DNA from: Gammaproteobacteria bacterium HGW-Gammaproteobacteria-1
GTDB taxonomy: Bacteria > Pseudomonadota > Gammaproteobacteria > Thiohalomonadales > Thiohalomonadaceae
Direction of reading: 5' to 3'
Assembly (NCBI GenBank): GCA_002840095.1
Contig: PGZL01000010.1
Location: 1 to 64,000 of the forward strand
Length of the DNA stretch: 64,000 nucleotides
Part shown: positions 48,250-56,288 of the stretch, in pieces
How the letters are laid out: every line of letters starts with the position of its first letter
How positions within the stretch are numbered: position 1 is the stretch's first letter
Notes under the pieces: model-generated
What the model was told of the DNA's origin: nothing
Seen by the model: only the letters and a program-made list of their open reading frames with translations
The model's database searches: none
Program-made: the position numbers and the translations under genes

Positions 48250-48621
48250 TTATCCGGCGGTTCTCTTGCGGTAGATGTAGGCGGCGTGGGTGTCATGCAC
48301 CATCTCGTCGATCCTGGCGCGCGCCTCCGGCGTTAGGGCTTTGTACTCGTTCAGCCAGCCGGCCACTTCGGGCGGGTAGAACAGGTCGGCTACCGTGATT
48401 TTTCTATGCAGGAGCTTGCCGAGCGCTACGGCCAGGCGCTCCAGGGTGTCCTGGGTGTAGCCCTGATTGTGTTCGATGCGCTTGATGGCGGTATGCGACA
48501 GGGGAGGGACGCAGCGATCGGCCAGTTCACGCAGGGAGAGATCGGCTTCCTCTCGCAGGGCGTGCACGTTGACGCCGGGCGGCTCGGTGATGGTGTACGG
48601 GTAGACGCTTTGCCGTTTCAT
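48250..48621 (-). CDS. XRE-family repressor (CI-like)
   Basis: A 123-residue protein with a helix-turn-helix near residues 22-62 (LREEADLSLRELADRCVPPL, then SHTAIKRIEHNQGYTQDTLE) and an extra helical C-terminus. It has no peptidase domain, so induction is not by LexA-type self-cleavage. ATG 48621 is used, but the frame is open up to 48804 and a longer form is possible; the ribosome site is weak, which may mean leaderless or regulated translation. It is divergent from the Cro-like gene. Confidence 0.75.
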   Translation of the reverse strand: MKRQSVYPYTITEPPGVNVHALREEADLSLRELADRCVPPLSHTAIKRIEHNQGYTQDTLERLAVALGKLLHRKITVADLFYPPEVAGWLNEYKALTPEARARIDEMVHDTHAAYIYRKRTAG

Positions 48622-48686
48622 GCGCTTAGGGTCGCAGACCATGGGCGCGGCAGGCAGACCATTTTTAGTGCCATTTTTTGGCCACT

Positions 48687-48746
48687 CTGGAACTATGAGG
48701 TTTCCCATTCGGCGACAGGGGGGCGTCTCCCTACTGTTCCGAGACG
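48687..48746. promoter_or_regulatory. Immunity-region repeats between repressor and Cro-like genes
   Basis: CTGGAACTATGAG at 48687-48699 is the inverted copy of the right half of the operator-like sites at 48100 and 53395. At 48724-48746 the palindrome CGTCTC-N11-GAGACG gives a further candidate operator. No strong promoter hexamers could be fixed here. Confidence 0.45.
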
Positions 48747-48793
48747 GGGCGTTCATGGTTCCAATGCGGGCGTAATTCAGGGGATTTAGGTTC

Positions 48794-49024
48794 ATGTTGA
48801 TCACTCCGTTTCAGTTGATGCTCCGACAGAAGGTAGTCCCTCCTGCCCAGATCAGGCAAGCGACCTCGTGCAGCAGGAGCACCCTGTGGCGTTGGCAGAA
48901 GGGGGCGAGTTTTCCCGAGAAGCCGCAGGCAGAGGCGTTGATCGCGCTGTTCTCCGAGGCGGGGCAGGAGTTGGATTTCAACGGGATTTATCAGGCGTCG
49001 GTCGATGTGGGGGATGAAAAGTAA
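48794..49024 (+). CDS. Cro-like regulator
   Basis: A 76-residue protein with a helix-turn-helix (VPPAQIRQATSCSRSTLWRW, then QKGASFPEKPQAEALIALF). It is the first gene of the rightward transcript, divergent from the repressor, which is the place of cro. It ends one base before the next ATG, so the two are coupled. Its operator is not proven. Confidence 0.75.
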   Translation: MLITPFQLMLRQKVVPPAQIRQATSCSRSTLWRWQKGASFPEKPQAEALIALFSEAGQELDFNGIYQASVDVGDEK

Positions 49025-49309
49025 ATGGATGATTTGACCCTCGTCGACACGCGGCCAGTCCGGCGCTTCGGTGCGCCGGCTGGAATTGGCGACTATGCCG
49101 CATGGCTGGAGCAGCGCTACCGGGAATGCCAGACGCTGGACAGCGGCAAGGTGATCTACTTCGGGGTGGCGCAGCACATCAACGCGATGATTCATGCCGC
49201 GCAGACGCGCGGCCAGCGCCTGGCGGCTTACGGCCCGTATGCCGGCGCCGCGGCCGCTGTCATCGAGAGATTGAGCGGCGGCACCGTCGACGTGGATGTG
49301 CTCGCATGA
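49025..49309 (+). CDS. Small hypothetical replication-region protein
   Basis: A 94-residue protein (MDDLTLVDTRPVRRFGAPA) with a helical middle (WLEQRYRECQTLDSGKVIY). I do not recognise the family. It starts directly after the Cro-like stop and overlaps the primase start by 4 bases (ATGA), so it belongs to the replication operon. Confidence 0.6.
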   Translation: MDDLTLVDTRPVRRFGAPAGIGDYAAWLEQRYRECQTLDSGKVIYFGVAQHINAMIHAAQTRGQRLAAYGPYAGAAAAVIERLSGGTVDVDVLA

Positions 49310-52300
49310 GCTGGCCCACGTCGACGGAGGATTACAAACGTCTGGCTGAGACCCTGCGCGAACTGGTCGGAGGCCGGCGCGACGTGGCGGCGCGCTACTT
49401 CGAGTTCATGGACGGCGAGCGCCTCGTGAAAGGCTGGCAGCCGTGGAAAGGGAAGAGGGTAGGGCGCGACTATCAGCCGGAGGCGGGGGAAACCGTCTGG
49501 GCCGGCAAGGATTACAAGACCGGTCATCTGGAGCGGCGCGTGCTGCGGCCGCTGTCGGTGGAAACCCTGATTACGCACCTCCGGGGCAAGGAGCGGCTGG
49601 GGGTGTACGTCCTGGACAAGGACAGCCGTTGTTCATTCCTCGCCGCCGACTTCGATGACCACGCAGGCCAGTTGGACCCCGACGCAATATGGGCGGAGGT
49701 CAAGCGGTTCTATGACGCCTGCGACGCCCACGACTGGAAGGCGCACATCGAGCGCAGCAAGTCGGGCAAGGGGTTCCACGTATGGCTGTTCTTCGATGCG
49801 CCCATCGAGGCGGCCAAGGCGCGCGCCATCGGGCGCTGGCTGTTCGAGGAGTCGCAGGCGATCCGCGAGGGTGAGGATTTTTCCACCTTCGACCGCTTTT
49901 TTCCCGCGCAATCCAAGTTGCCACCCGGCGCCAAAGGGTTCGGTAACCTGATCGGACTGCCGCTCTCCGGCTCAAAGGATTACGAGGTCGGCCGCTGCGC
50001 CTGGGTGCATCCCGAGAGCAGGAAACACATAGGCGATCCGCTGGCCTATACGCTGGCCATCCTGGAGCGGGGGCGTAATGCGGCGGGGCGGGTAGATGAG
50101 TTTATCGAGGAGTGGCAGCTCTCCATCGAGGAGCCTGGAGCCGCAGGCGGGGAATACACACCGCGAGATCCCGACAAGCCGCTGGGCGCCAAGGAAGAGT
50201 TTGAGGCCATGCTCTCCCGCTGCGCGTTCCTGCGCTGGGCGGCCGACCCTGCGCACCAGGCGCAGGTAAAGGAGCCGCTGTGGTATTCGATGGTCTCCAA
50301 TGCCTGCCGCTTCGAGGTGGACGACTGGATACACCAGGCCAGCAACCGCCATCCGGGCTATTCGTCCATCGAAACCGGCATGAAGATCGACCATGCCCGC
50401 GAAAGCAGCGGGCCGCACCGTTGCGCGAAGATTGCTGAGACGGGTTATACCGGTTGCCCGGACGGTGGCTGCAAGCTGCCCGACGGCAAGCCTGCTGCGG
50501 CGCCGGCCGGGCTCGCCGCCTGGGCGCACGCCGGCGACAAGGCGAAGCGGGGACGGGGGAACCGGACGGTTTCCGTCTCACCGGAGGAGGCCAGGCGCAG
50601 CGAGGGCGGGAACTACCCGGAGGAGCGAGAGGACTGGCCCGACGGCATCCCGCTGTACCCGGAGACGGGGCAGCCGTGGCCACAGGTCAGCCAGTCCTGG
50701 GAGATTACCAACGACGGCGTGATCCACCGAACCGAGCGGGGATCTGAGCTGATCGTCAGCAAGCCGCTATGGGTAGATGCGCTGACCCGCAACACCATCG
50801 GCACCTGGGGCGTGCGCCTACGCTTTTTCGATTTCGATTGGAAATACAAAACATGGGCTATCCCGCGCGACCGGCTGCACGAGCAGGGCGGCGCGCTGGC
50901 GCGCGAGTTGTCGGTGCTTGGCTTGCCGTTGATCCCCGGCAAGGAAAAATGGGTCTCCCGATTCATCGTGCTGCAGGAGGGCATGGTCGACAAGCGCATC
51001 CGTGCCGCAGGCCGTCTGGGCTGGTTCGACTCTGCCGAGCAGGCCCCGGTGTTTGTGATGCCCGAGCAGGTGATCGGGCAGTCGCGGGAGGAGATTGTCT
51101 ACCAGCCCGACGCTTACACGCCGGCGGCGGAGACGCTGCATTGGCAGGGCACCCTGGCCGAGTGGCAGCAGGGAGTGGCGGCGCAGTGCCGAGGTAATCC
51201 GGTGCTGATGTTCGGTGTGATGGTCGCGCTGGCGGGGCCGTTGCTGAAGCCATGCCAGGAACAGAGCGGCGGATTCCACCTCTACGGCACGACAACCGGC
51301 GGCAAAACCACTACCGCCCAGTGTGCGGCCTCCGTGTGGGGCTGCGGCGCCGATCCGCAGGAGGGCGCCGAGGTCACCAGCATCCGCAAGTGGTACTCCA
51401 CCGGCAACGCACTGGAGAGCGTTGCCGAGCTGCACAACGACACGCTGCTGCCCCTAGACGAGATCAGCGAGGTCGACCCTCAGGAGCTGGGGCGCATCAT
51501 CTACCAGCTGGCCGGCGGACTGGCCAAGGGCCGCTCCAATGCCTCGGGCGGACTGCGCGCGCAGAAAAGCTGGCGTCTGATGTTTCTCAGCACCGGCGAG
51601 AAGAGTGTGCGGCAGATGCTGGGGCAGGTGGGGCAGGAGGCCAAGGGCGGCCAGCGCGTGCGCATGCCCGATATCCCCGCAGACGACACCACCACCGGGC
51701 AGCGGTCCATCGTGGTGGACTCCCACGGGAAGGACGCCAAGGATTTTGTCCAGGAACTGAAGGCGGCGTGTTCGCGCTCCTACGGGCTCGCCGGCCCGAC
51801 GTTCACCGGCTACCTCATCGCCCAGGCAGTTGCGCGCGGCTGGTCTGTTTTCTCCGGCGAGCTGCGCGAGGAGTTGCGTCAGCTGGAAAAACAGCTGGCA
51901 ATGACAAACCCGCTCATCAACAAAGCCGACCCCACCAACAAACCAATCGAGATGGCGCCTGAGGAACGCCGCGTGTTGCGGCGGCTCTCGCTGGTGGCCT
52001 TGGCAGGGATGCATGCTCTACATGCCGGCATCGTGGATTGGTCGATCGGCGAGATTTTGCAGGCCGTGACCAACATCCGCGACCGCTGGCTGACGGAGCA
52101 GGGCGAGGAGAAGAGCGAGGCTGACCGCGGCCTGGCGCACCTGCGCGGTCAGCTGATTGCGCAGGCCGACCGCATCCGCCCCATCGACTCCAACAGCTCG
52201 GCCTATCGCAACATCGTTGGTTTCCGCTCGACCGAGTACTACATGCTCACCGAGCACGGACTGCGGGAGTTGTCCGGCGAGTTCGACGTGCGCAACATCC

Positions 52301-52539
52301 TCAACCACCTGAAGTCCGCCGGTCACCTGTGGCACGACAGCGGACGCCTGACGCGCAAGAGCCCCAAGATCGAGGGCTACGGCAACCACCGGCTGAACCT
52401 CTATTGGATCAGCCTGAACTTTATGGGCAAGGCGGATGTGTCAATGACGCAGGAGGATCAGGCGGTACGCAAGCCTGAGGCGGGGCCGCAGCCGCCGCAA
52501 GCACCGCTGCTGACTGACGAAGACTGGATTCCGTTTTAG
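49306..52539 (+). CDS. Primase-helicase: AEP primase domain plus DUF927 ATPase
   Basis: A 1077-residue replication protein. Residues about 90-250 form an archaeo-eukaryotic primase domain of the TOTE type: CSFLAADFDDHAGQ near 108-121 (catalytic hDhD), SGKGFHVWLFFDAP near 153-166 and GFGNLIGLPLSGSKDY near 207-222. A Cys/His stretch (HRCAKIAETGYTGCPDGGCK) follows near 370-390. The DUF927 ATPase has Walker A FHLYGTTTGGKTTTAQ near 657-672 and acidic LLPLDEISEVDP near 713-724. It probably initiates phage replication. The ATG at 49306 overlaps the upstream gene. Confidence 0.85.
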   Translation: MSWPTSTEDYKRLAETLRELVGGRRDVAARYFEFMDGERLVKGWQPWKGKRVGRDYQPEAGETVWAGKDYKTGHLERRVLRPLSVETLITHLRGKERLGVYVLDKDSRCSFLAADFDDHAGQLDPDAIWAEVKRFYDACDAHDWKAHIERSKSGKGFHVWLFFDAPIEAAKARAIGRWLFEESQAIREGEDFSTFDRFFPAQSKLPPGAKGFGNLIGLPLSGSKDYEVGRCAWVHPESRKHIGDPLAYTLAILERGRNAAGRVDEFIEEWQLSIEEPGAAGGEYTPRDPDKPLGAKEEFEAMLSRCAFLRWAADPAHQAQVKEPLWYSMVSNACRFEVDDWIHQASNRHPGYSSIETGMKIDHARESSGPHRCAKIAETGYTGCPDGGCKLPDGKPAAAPAGLAAWAHAGDKAKRGRGNRTVSVSPEEARRSEGGNYPEEREDWPDGIPLYPETGQPWPQVSQSWEITNDGVIHRTERGSELIVSKPLWVDALTRNTIGTWGVRLRFFDFDWKYKTWAIPRDRLHEQGGALARELSVLGLPLIPGKEKWVSRFIVLQEGMVDKRIRAAGRLGWFDSAEQAPVFVMPEQVIGQSREEIVYQPDAYTPAAETLHWQGTLAEWQQGVAAQCRGNPVLMFGVMVALAGPLLKPCQEQSGGFHLYGTTTGGKTTTAQCAASVWGCGADPQEGAEVTSIRKWYSTGNALESVAELHNDTLLPLDEISEVDPQELGRIIYQLAGGLAKGRSNASGGLRAQKSWRLMFLSTGEKSVRQMLGQVGQEAKGGQRVRMPDIPADDTTTGQRSIVVDSHGKDAKDFVQELKAACSRSYGLAGPTFTGYLIAQAVARGWSVFSGELREELRQLEKQLAMTNPLINKADPTNKPIEMAPEERRVLRRLSLVALAGMHALHAGIVDWSIGEILQAVTNIRDRWLTEQGEEKSEADRGLAHLRGQLIAQADRIRPIDSNSSAYRNIVGFRSTEYYMLTEHGLRELSGEFDVRNILNHLKSAGHLWHDSGRLTRKSPKIEGYGNHRLNLYWISLNFMGKADVSMTQEDQAVRKPEAGPQPPQAPLLTDEDWIPF

Positions 52540-52733
52540 AACCTACCCCAGCGGATCAGGCGGTAGGCGGCCAACAGCCGCAGGACTGACCTGGGGCAGC
52601 GGCTGCGCCCCTGGTTCCAGTTCTTGACGTTACCGTATGGCTCACGCAGCCACCGCGCCGCCGCGCCCAGATCAAGGCCGAGGCGGCGGCAGCGCCGCGC
52701 AAAGGGTGTGTTGTGGTGTCGGTTGCGTTTCAT
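52536..52733 (-). CDS. Small HTH-like protein, antisense to the primase end
   Basis: A 65-residue basic protein (MKRNRHHNTPFARRCRRLG) with LDLGAAARWLREPYGNVKNW near residues 20-39, then GRSRCPRSVLRLLAAYRL, which resembles small phage helix-turn-helix proteins. An ATG five codons upstream (52748) is possible. It converges on the primase gene and overlaps its last 4 bases. It lies downstream of a leftward promoter at 52963-52991. Confidence 0.6.
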   Translation of the reverse strand: MKRNRHHNTPFARRCRRLGLDLGAAARWLREPYGNVKNWNQGRSRCPRSVLRLLAAYRLIRWGRF

Positions 52734-52809
52734 GGTGGGCGCGATCATAGATCGCCCGGCTGCATTATGGTAATCACTGGCTCCCCGGCATCGCCGGGGC
52801 CTATCTGCA

Positions 52810-52866
52810 TCAGGAGCCCGACACGGCGCGGCTGGCGCCCTCTCCCTTAAAATCGGACTTGGCCAT
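52810..52866 (-). CDS. 18-residue leader-peptide-like ORF
   Basis: ATG 52866 with an AGGAG site 7 bases upstream opens an ORF reading MAKSDFKGEGASRAVSGS, ended by TGA. A GC-rich hairpin follows 11 bases after it, then the HTH gene at 52733. The layout resembles a leader peptide with attenuator, but no codon run points to a given amino acid. Confidence 0.35.
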   Translation of the reverse strand: MAKSDFKGEGASRAVSGS

Positions 52867-52962
52867 GATCTAGCTCCTATCTAGGTTTGGTCTGAGGCCT
52901 CACGGGTGGCTGCCTGTGGGGCCTCGCTTCTTGGGAAGCGCTGTTACGCTCACCGTTCCAAC

Positions 52963-52991
52963 AATCTAGGCGCAATATGCGCCTACGTCAA
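52963..52991 (-). promoter_or_regulatory. Leftward promoter with palindromic operator in its spacer
   Basis: On the - strand TTGACG (52991-52986), a 17-base spacer and TAGATT (52968-52963). The perfect palindrome TAGGCGCA-ATA-TGCGCCTA (52967-52985) fills the spacer and touches the -10, an ideal repressor site. It would drive the 18-codon ORF and the small HTH gene. Confidence 0.7.
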
Positions 52992-53010
52992 GCCCTCGCC
53001 CAGTATTTTT

Positions 53011-53339
53011 TGTCCCGCTGTCCCGCCGCCTCAAAATGCTGCGACAACGCGATAAGCTATTGATATTAAAGAGCACGTCCCGCTTGTCCCGCTGTCCCAC
53101 CGCAAAATGCACACACAGATAACCGCACTCCTTGACGTAAGCGGCCAGGGGTCCGGGGGAGCGAGGGGATAAAGATTACTCAAGGAGGGCGGGACAGCGG
53201 GACAAGCGGGACAGCCCGTTACCTGATAGCGGCAAAGGGATGAGGCGGCGCGGCGATAATAATTAGTTGTGACAGTCATTTAGACCACTCAATAACTAGG
53301 CCGCCAAGCCTCCCGGAAGCCCCTCAGGCGCTGTCCCGC
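53011..53339. repeat. TGTCCCGC iteron cluster (candidate replication origin)
   Basis: TGTCCCGC occurs in tandem at 53011-53026; a triplet with one-base variants spans 53076-53100; its inverted triplet (GCGGGACA, GCGGGACA, A, GCGGGACA) spans 53189-53213; another copy lies at 53332-53339. The two triplets are inverted copies matching at 23 of 25 bases, 88 bases apart. Position just after the primase gene favours an origin role. Confidence 0.7.
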
Positions 53340-53394
53340 CCCCTGGGAGCCTCGGTGAGACAGCCGGGACAACCCCGCGTCCTAGGCGTCCGCA

Positions 53395-53426
53395 GTGTTG
53401 CGCTCATAGTTCCGGCATGCTAAAAA
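53395..53426 (+). promoter_or_regulatory. Operator-like site overlapping a late-region promoter
   Basis: Bases 53395-53415 match the site at 48100-48120 at 18 of 21 positions and share the first 12 bases with the inverted site at 48132-48152. Within it TTGCGC (53398-53403) pairs with TAAAAA (53421-53426) over 17 bases, with a TG extension before the -10. It lies 90 bases upstream of the first late gene. Confidence 0.6.
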
Positions 53427-53511
53427 GACCCGCAATGAGGTTCAGGGGGACCGGTTCGCGGTCAATCAGCGGTTATCAGCCGGGCGAGCGCCCGGCCAGG
53501 AGGGCGGAGCG

Positions 53512-54174
53512 GTGGCAGGCGGCGGGCGCAGGGCTGGAGCAGGACGGCCGGAGGGTGGCATCAGCCAGGCCCGCCGCCTGCTGGTGGCCGCGCTAAATCG
53601 AGGCCTGGCCATTGCTGGACGCGAGAAGGGGCTAAAGGGCAGCGAGGAGGAGGTAGCTACCGAGTCCGCCGCCCAGATTGCCGCCGACATGATCCGGTCA
53701 GGCCGTGGCGATGAGGTGCTGAAGCTGTACGCCGTTGCGGCGCCGAAGGGCGACGAGGACGGCGGCCAGAAGGGCGGACGTTCCGCACTGCTGGACGCCC
53801 TAACGCGCCTGCCTGGCGCCATCGAGGCACCTCAGGCGTCCCGCATTCCCGACAACGACGAACAAACACCAACAAAATCAGAAGATTATGCTAGATGCTC
53901 TACTGATACCCAATCAGGCGTACACCTGCGCGACGCCCCCGAGCCACCCTTTGAGGGCATGTTCTTCCAGCCGCAACCGCTCCTGTTCGCGCCTTCGCTG
54001 TTGCCTGCTGCTGCTGGCCAGGGCGCGCACGATGGGCAGGGGAGCAGGGCGCCTGCCACCCCCCCCACCCCCCCCCACGCGGAGCCGTCCCCAGCTATAG
54101 GCCTGCGCGGCGAAAATTTTGAAAAAAACGAGTCAGCTCCCCTGGAGCAGGTTCACGCCGGAGGTTCCCGATGA
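53512..54174 (+). CDS. Putative terminase small subunit
   Basis: A 220-residue protein from GTG 53512 with an AGGAGGGCGGAG site upstream. The start (MAGGGRRAGAGRPEGGISQA) resembles the GRP-type N-termini of small terminases, and a helical domain follows to residue 110. The last 100 residues are Pro/Ala-rich and unstructured, and include a C8-A-C9 base tract (54059-54076). The assignment rests on the position before the large terminase. Its TGA is the only in-frame stop before the large subunit. Confidence 0.5.
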   Translation: MAGGGRRAGAGRPEGGISQARRLLVAALNRGLAIAGREKGLKGSEEEVATESAAQIAADMIRSGRGDEVLKLYAVAAPKGDEDGGQKGGRSALLDALTRLPGAIEAPQASRIPDNDEQTPTKSEDYARCSTDTQSGVHLRDAPEPPFEGMFFQPQPLLFAPSLLPAAAGQGAHDGQGSRAPATPPTPPHAEPSPAIGLRGENFEKNESAPLEQVHAGGSR

Positions 54175-54446
54175 GCCCCGCCCTACCAGCCTCCTTGCGA
54201 GTCGCGGGTGCGGGCGCGATCCCCTGCGCCGTTGTACGGGCGCTTCCGGCCTCCCGCCCCCTGGCTGACCAGGGGGGCTTGTGCGCGGCACGGCGCGCAG
54301 GCCTTCATGTCGCGGCGCCGGTGCGGGAACGGCGCCGCCTCGCCAGCGGCGCGCACCGCACCGCTGTTCGGGCCGCGTCGTGTACCCGCTCCGCGTTCGC
54401 GCCGACGGGAAGTAAGCAGCGGAGGGAGGCAAGCCATCGTGAATAA
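54171..54446 (+). CDS. Possible small gene between the terminase subunits
   Basis: ATG 54171 overlaps the previous stop (ATGA) and has a GGAGG site 6 bases upstream. The 91-codon frame ends overlapping the terminase GTG. These signals favour translation, but the protein (rich in Ala and Arg, no motif) looks like a chance GC-rich frame. It might serve only to couple translation into the large terminase. Confidence 0.3.
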   Translation: MSPALPASLRVAGAGAIPCAVVRALPASRPLADQGGLCAARRAGLHVAAPVRERRRLASGAHRTAVRAASCTRSAFAPTGSKQRREASHRE

Positions 54447-56280
54447 CCCTGGAATGGGCCAGGACACGGCGGCCACGCCCAGCGGGCATACCCGAACGGG
54501 CTCACTCCACCCGGTTTCCGAGCCCGCATCTCTTTCCGCCATCGGCTCATTCATGGCGCGCAGCGCCACCGCGCAGGAGCTGGCGGCATGGAACTGGCAG
54601 GTACAGCCGCGCGACGAAGGCGAGATGCTTTCCTGGCTGATCGTGCGCTGGAACACCGACCCGGTGATGTTCGCGATCGAGGCGCTGCGCATCGTCCTGC
54701 TGCCCTACCAGGCGCAGGGGTTGCTCGACCTCGCTGACGCGCCGCGCGAGGTGTACGAGTTCTACGGCCTTGACCCGACACTACCCAAGCGCCAAGTCCT
54801 GCTGCCCTCTGGTCACGGTTTGGGCAAGACGCGACTTTCCGCCGTGGCCATCTGGTGGCACCTGCTCTGTCGCCGCTTCAGCAAAACGATCTGCACCGCC
54901 CCCACTTCCGATCAGCTCACTGGCGGACTGTGGGGCGAGCTGCGCAAGATGTACCGCCGCCTCAAGAAGCGCTGGCCGGCGCTCGCAGAAGAGTGGGACA
55001 TCCTGGGCAGCTCGATACAGCACAAGAACCCGGAATACGGCGACTGGCATGTCATTGCCCGCACCAGCCGCGCCGACAAGCCGGAAGGCCTCCAGGGCGC
55101 GCACGCCATGGACACCGATGACGAGATGGGAGATCTGGCCGCGCTGTTCGGCGAGGACCACGACAACGCTCCCTCCGGCGGCATCCTCATCATCTGCGAG
55201 GAAGCCAGCGGTATCAACGACGTGATCCGCGAAACCCTGGAGGGCTCGCTATCGGAAGAGGGCGCCCGTCTGTTGGCGCCAGGAAACCCGACCCGCGCCG
55301 ACGGCTGGTTTGCGCGCGACATGGAGCGGCACGACCGCTATGCGGTGCATCACCTCGATTGCCGCATGAGTGACCGCACGAAGGTCTATACGCTTCCGTA
55401 CCGAGACTTCGGCGGACGGGTGCATCACATCCGCTCGCGCGGCTTCGTCCATCCTCGTTACTGGGACGGCATCATCGGCGAGTGCGACGGCAACGAAGAT
55501 GCCGACCGCGTGCGCGTGCGCGTGCGCGGCATGAAGCCGCGCAGCTCCAGCGAACAGATCATCCGCACCCACTGGGTCGACGCCGCCGAACACCGCCAGC
55601 CAGACGACGCCAGCGGCGCCGAGCCGGCCATCATCGGACTGGACTTCGGCCTCACCGCTGACAAGCACGCCATGGCCGTGCGCCGCGGCTACACCATGGT
55701 CGACGGCGACGAGTGGTTGCCCAAGGATGAGCCCGAACAGATCACCCTCGACGCCGCCGACCGCGCCATCGAGGCGCAGCAGCTGCACAGGGCGCGCTAC
55801 ATCATCGGCGACTCCAACGGCGTCGGCCGGGGCGCGATGGAGTATCTGGCCCGCTACTACAGCGAACGCCCGGAACTCAATGTCACCGTCATCATGTTCA
55901 ATTCCGGCGAAGGCGCCGTGGACAAAACGCGCTATTACCGCCGCCGCGACGAGATGTGGTTCCCCAAGGGGCGCGCCTGGTTTGCTGATCCGCGCTGCTC
56001 CATCCCCCGCATCCCCGGACTGAAGACGCAGCTCACCGTCACCCAGTACCACGAAGACACCACGCGCCGCATCCGCGCCGAATCCAAGCAGGAAATCAAG
56101 GCGCGCACCGGCCAGGAGTCCGGAAATCTGGCCGACGCGCTGTTGCAGACGCTGATGGTGCAGACCTACGCCGCCTCCGCACCGAAGGAAGAGCAAACCC
56201 CTTGGCCCAAGGCCCTCAGCAAACACTTCCAGCGCTGGAGGGCTTCTCAGGAAGCGTCCAGCGGTTACCTCATCCGCTAG
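54439..56280 (+). CDS. Terminase large subunit
   Basis: A 613-residue packaging motor. The ATPase domain has Walker A LLPSGHGLGKTRLSAVAIWW near residues 120-139 and Walker B GGILIICEEASG near 247-258. The nuclease domain starts at AIIGLDFGLTADKHAMAV near 398-415, with later acidic residues (YIIGDSNGVG near 454-463). GTG 54439 is chosen because GGAGGGAGG lies 9 bases upstream; the frame is open further but without motifs. It is followed 8 bases later by the transglycosylase gene. Confidence 0.92.
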   Translation: MNNPGMGQDTAATPSGHTRTGSLHPVSEPASLSAIGSFMARSATAQELAAWNWQVQPRDEGEMLSWLIVRWNTDPVMFAIEALRIVLLPYQAQGLLDLADAPREVYEFYGLDPTLPKRQVLLPSGHGLGKTRLSAVAIWWHLLCRRFSKTICTAPTSDQLTGGLWGELRKMYRRLKKRWPALAEEWDILGSSIQHKNPEYGDWHVIARTSRADKPEGLQGAHAMDTDDEMGDLAALFGEDHDNAPSGGILIICEEASGINDVIRETLEGSLSEEGARLLAPGNPTRADGWFARDMERHDRYAVHHLDCRMSDRTKVYTLPYRDFGGRVHHIRSRGFVHPRYWDGIIGECDGNEDADRVRVRVRGMKPRSSSEQIIRTHWVDAAEHRQPDDASGAEPAIIGLDFGLTADKHAMAVRRGYTMVDGDEWLPKDEPEQITLDAADRAIEAQQLHRARYIIGDSNGVGRGAMEYLARYYSERPELNVTVIMFNSGEGAVDKTRYYRRRDEMWFPKGRAWFADPRCSIPRIPGLKTQLTVTQYHEDTTRRIRAESKQEIKARTGQESGNLADALLQTLMVQTYAASAPKEEQTPWPKALSKHFQRWRASQEASSGYLIR

Positions 56281-56288
56281 GAGACAGC

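Larger units (their letters stand above)
52749..53511. other. Non-coding control region: iterons, palindromes, AT-rich patch
   Basis: A 763-base stretch with no supported gene apart from an 18-codon ORF. It holds a palindrome GCGATC-ATA-GATCGC (52741-52755), a hairpin CCCCGGC-ATC-GCCGGGG (52783-52799), the regulated leftward promoter (52963-52991) and TGTCCCGC-type octamers in both orientations (53011-53339). An AT-rich segment (about 53248-53300), an operator-like site (53395-53415) and a perfect 8-bp stem (53479-53496) before the terminase genes complete it. It is the best candidate for the phage replication origin. Confidence 0.6.

Noticed and set aside
53031-53279. 82-codon frame on the - strand in the control region
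   Set aside because: It crosses the inverted octamer repeats, has a Pro/Cys/Ser-rich sequence without motif and no ribosome site. The repeats explain the region better.
53011-53339. CRISPR array
   Set aside because: The repeats are 8 bases long, appear in both orientations and have no regular spacers. No cas genes are present.
54183-54692. 169-codon - strand frame and a tRNA-like look near 54180-54240
   Set aside because: The translated end resembles artefacts often seen over tRNA genes, so I tried to fold a tRNA, but no acceptor stem or anticodon arm could be formed. The frame overlaps the terminase.
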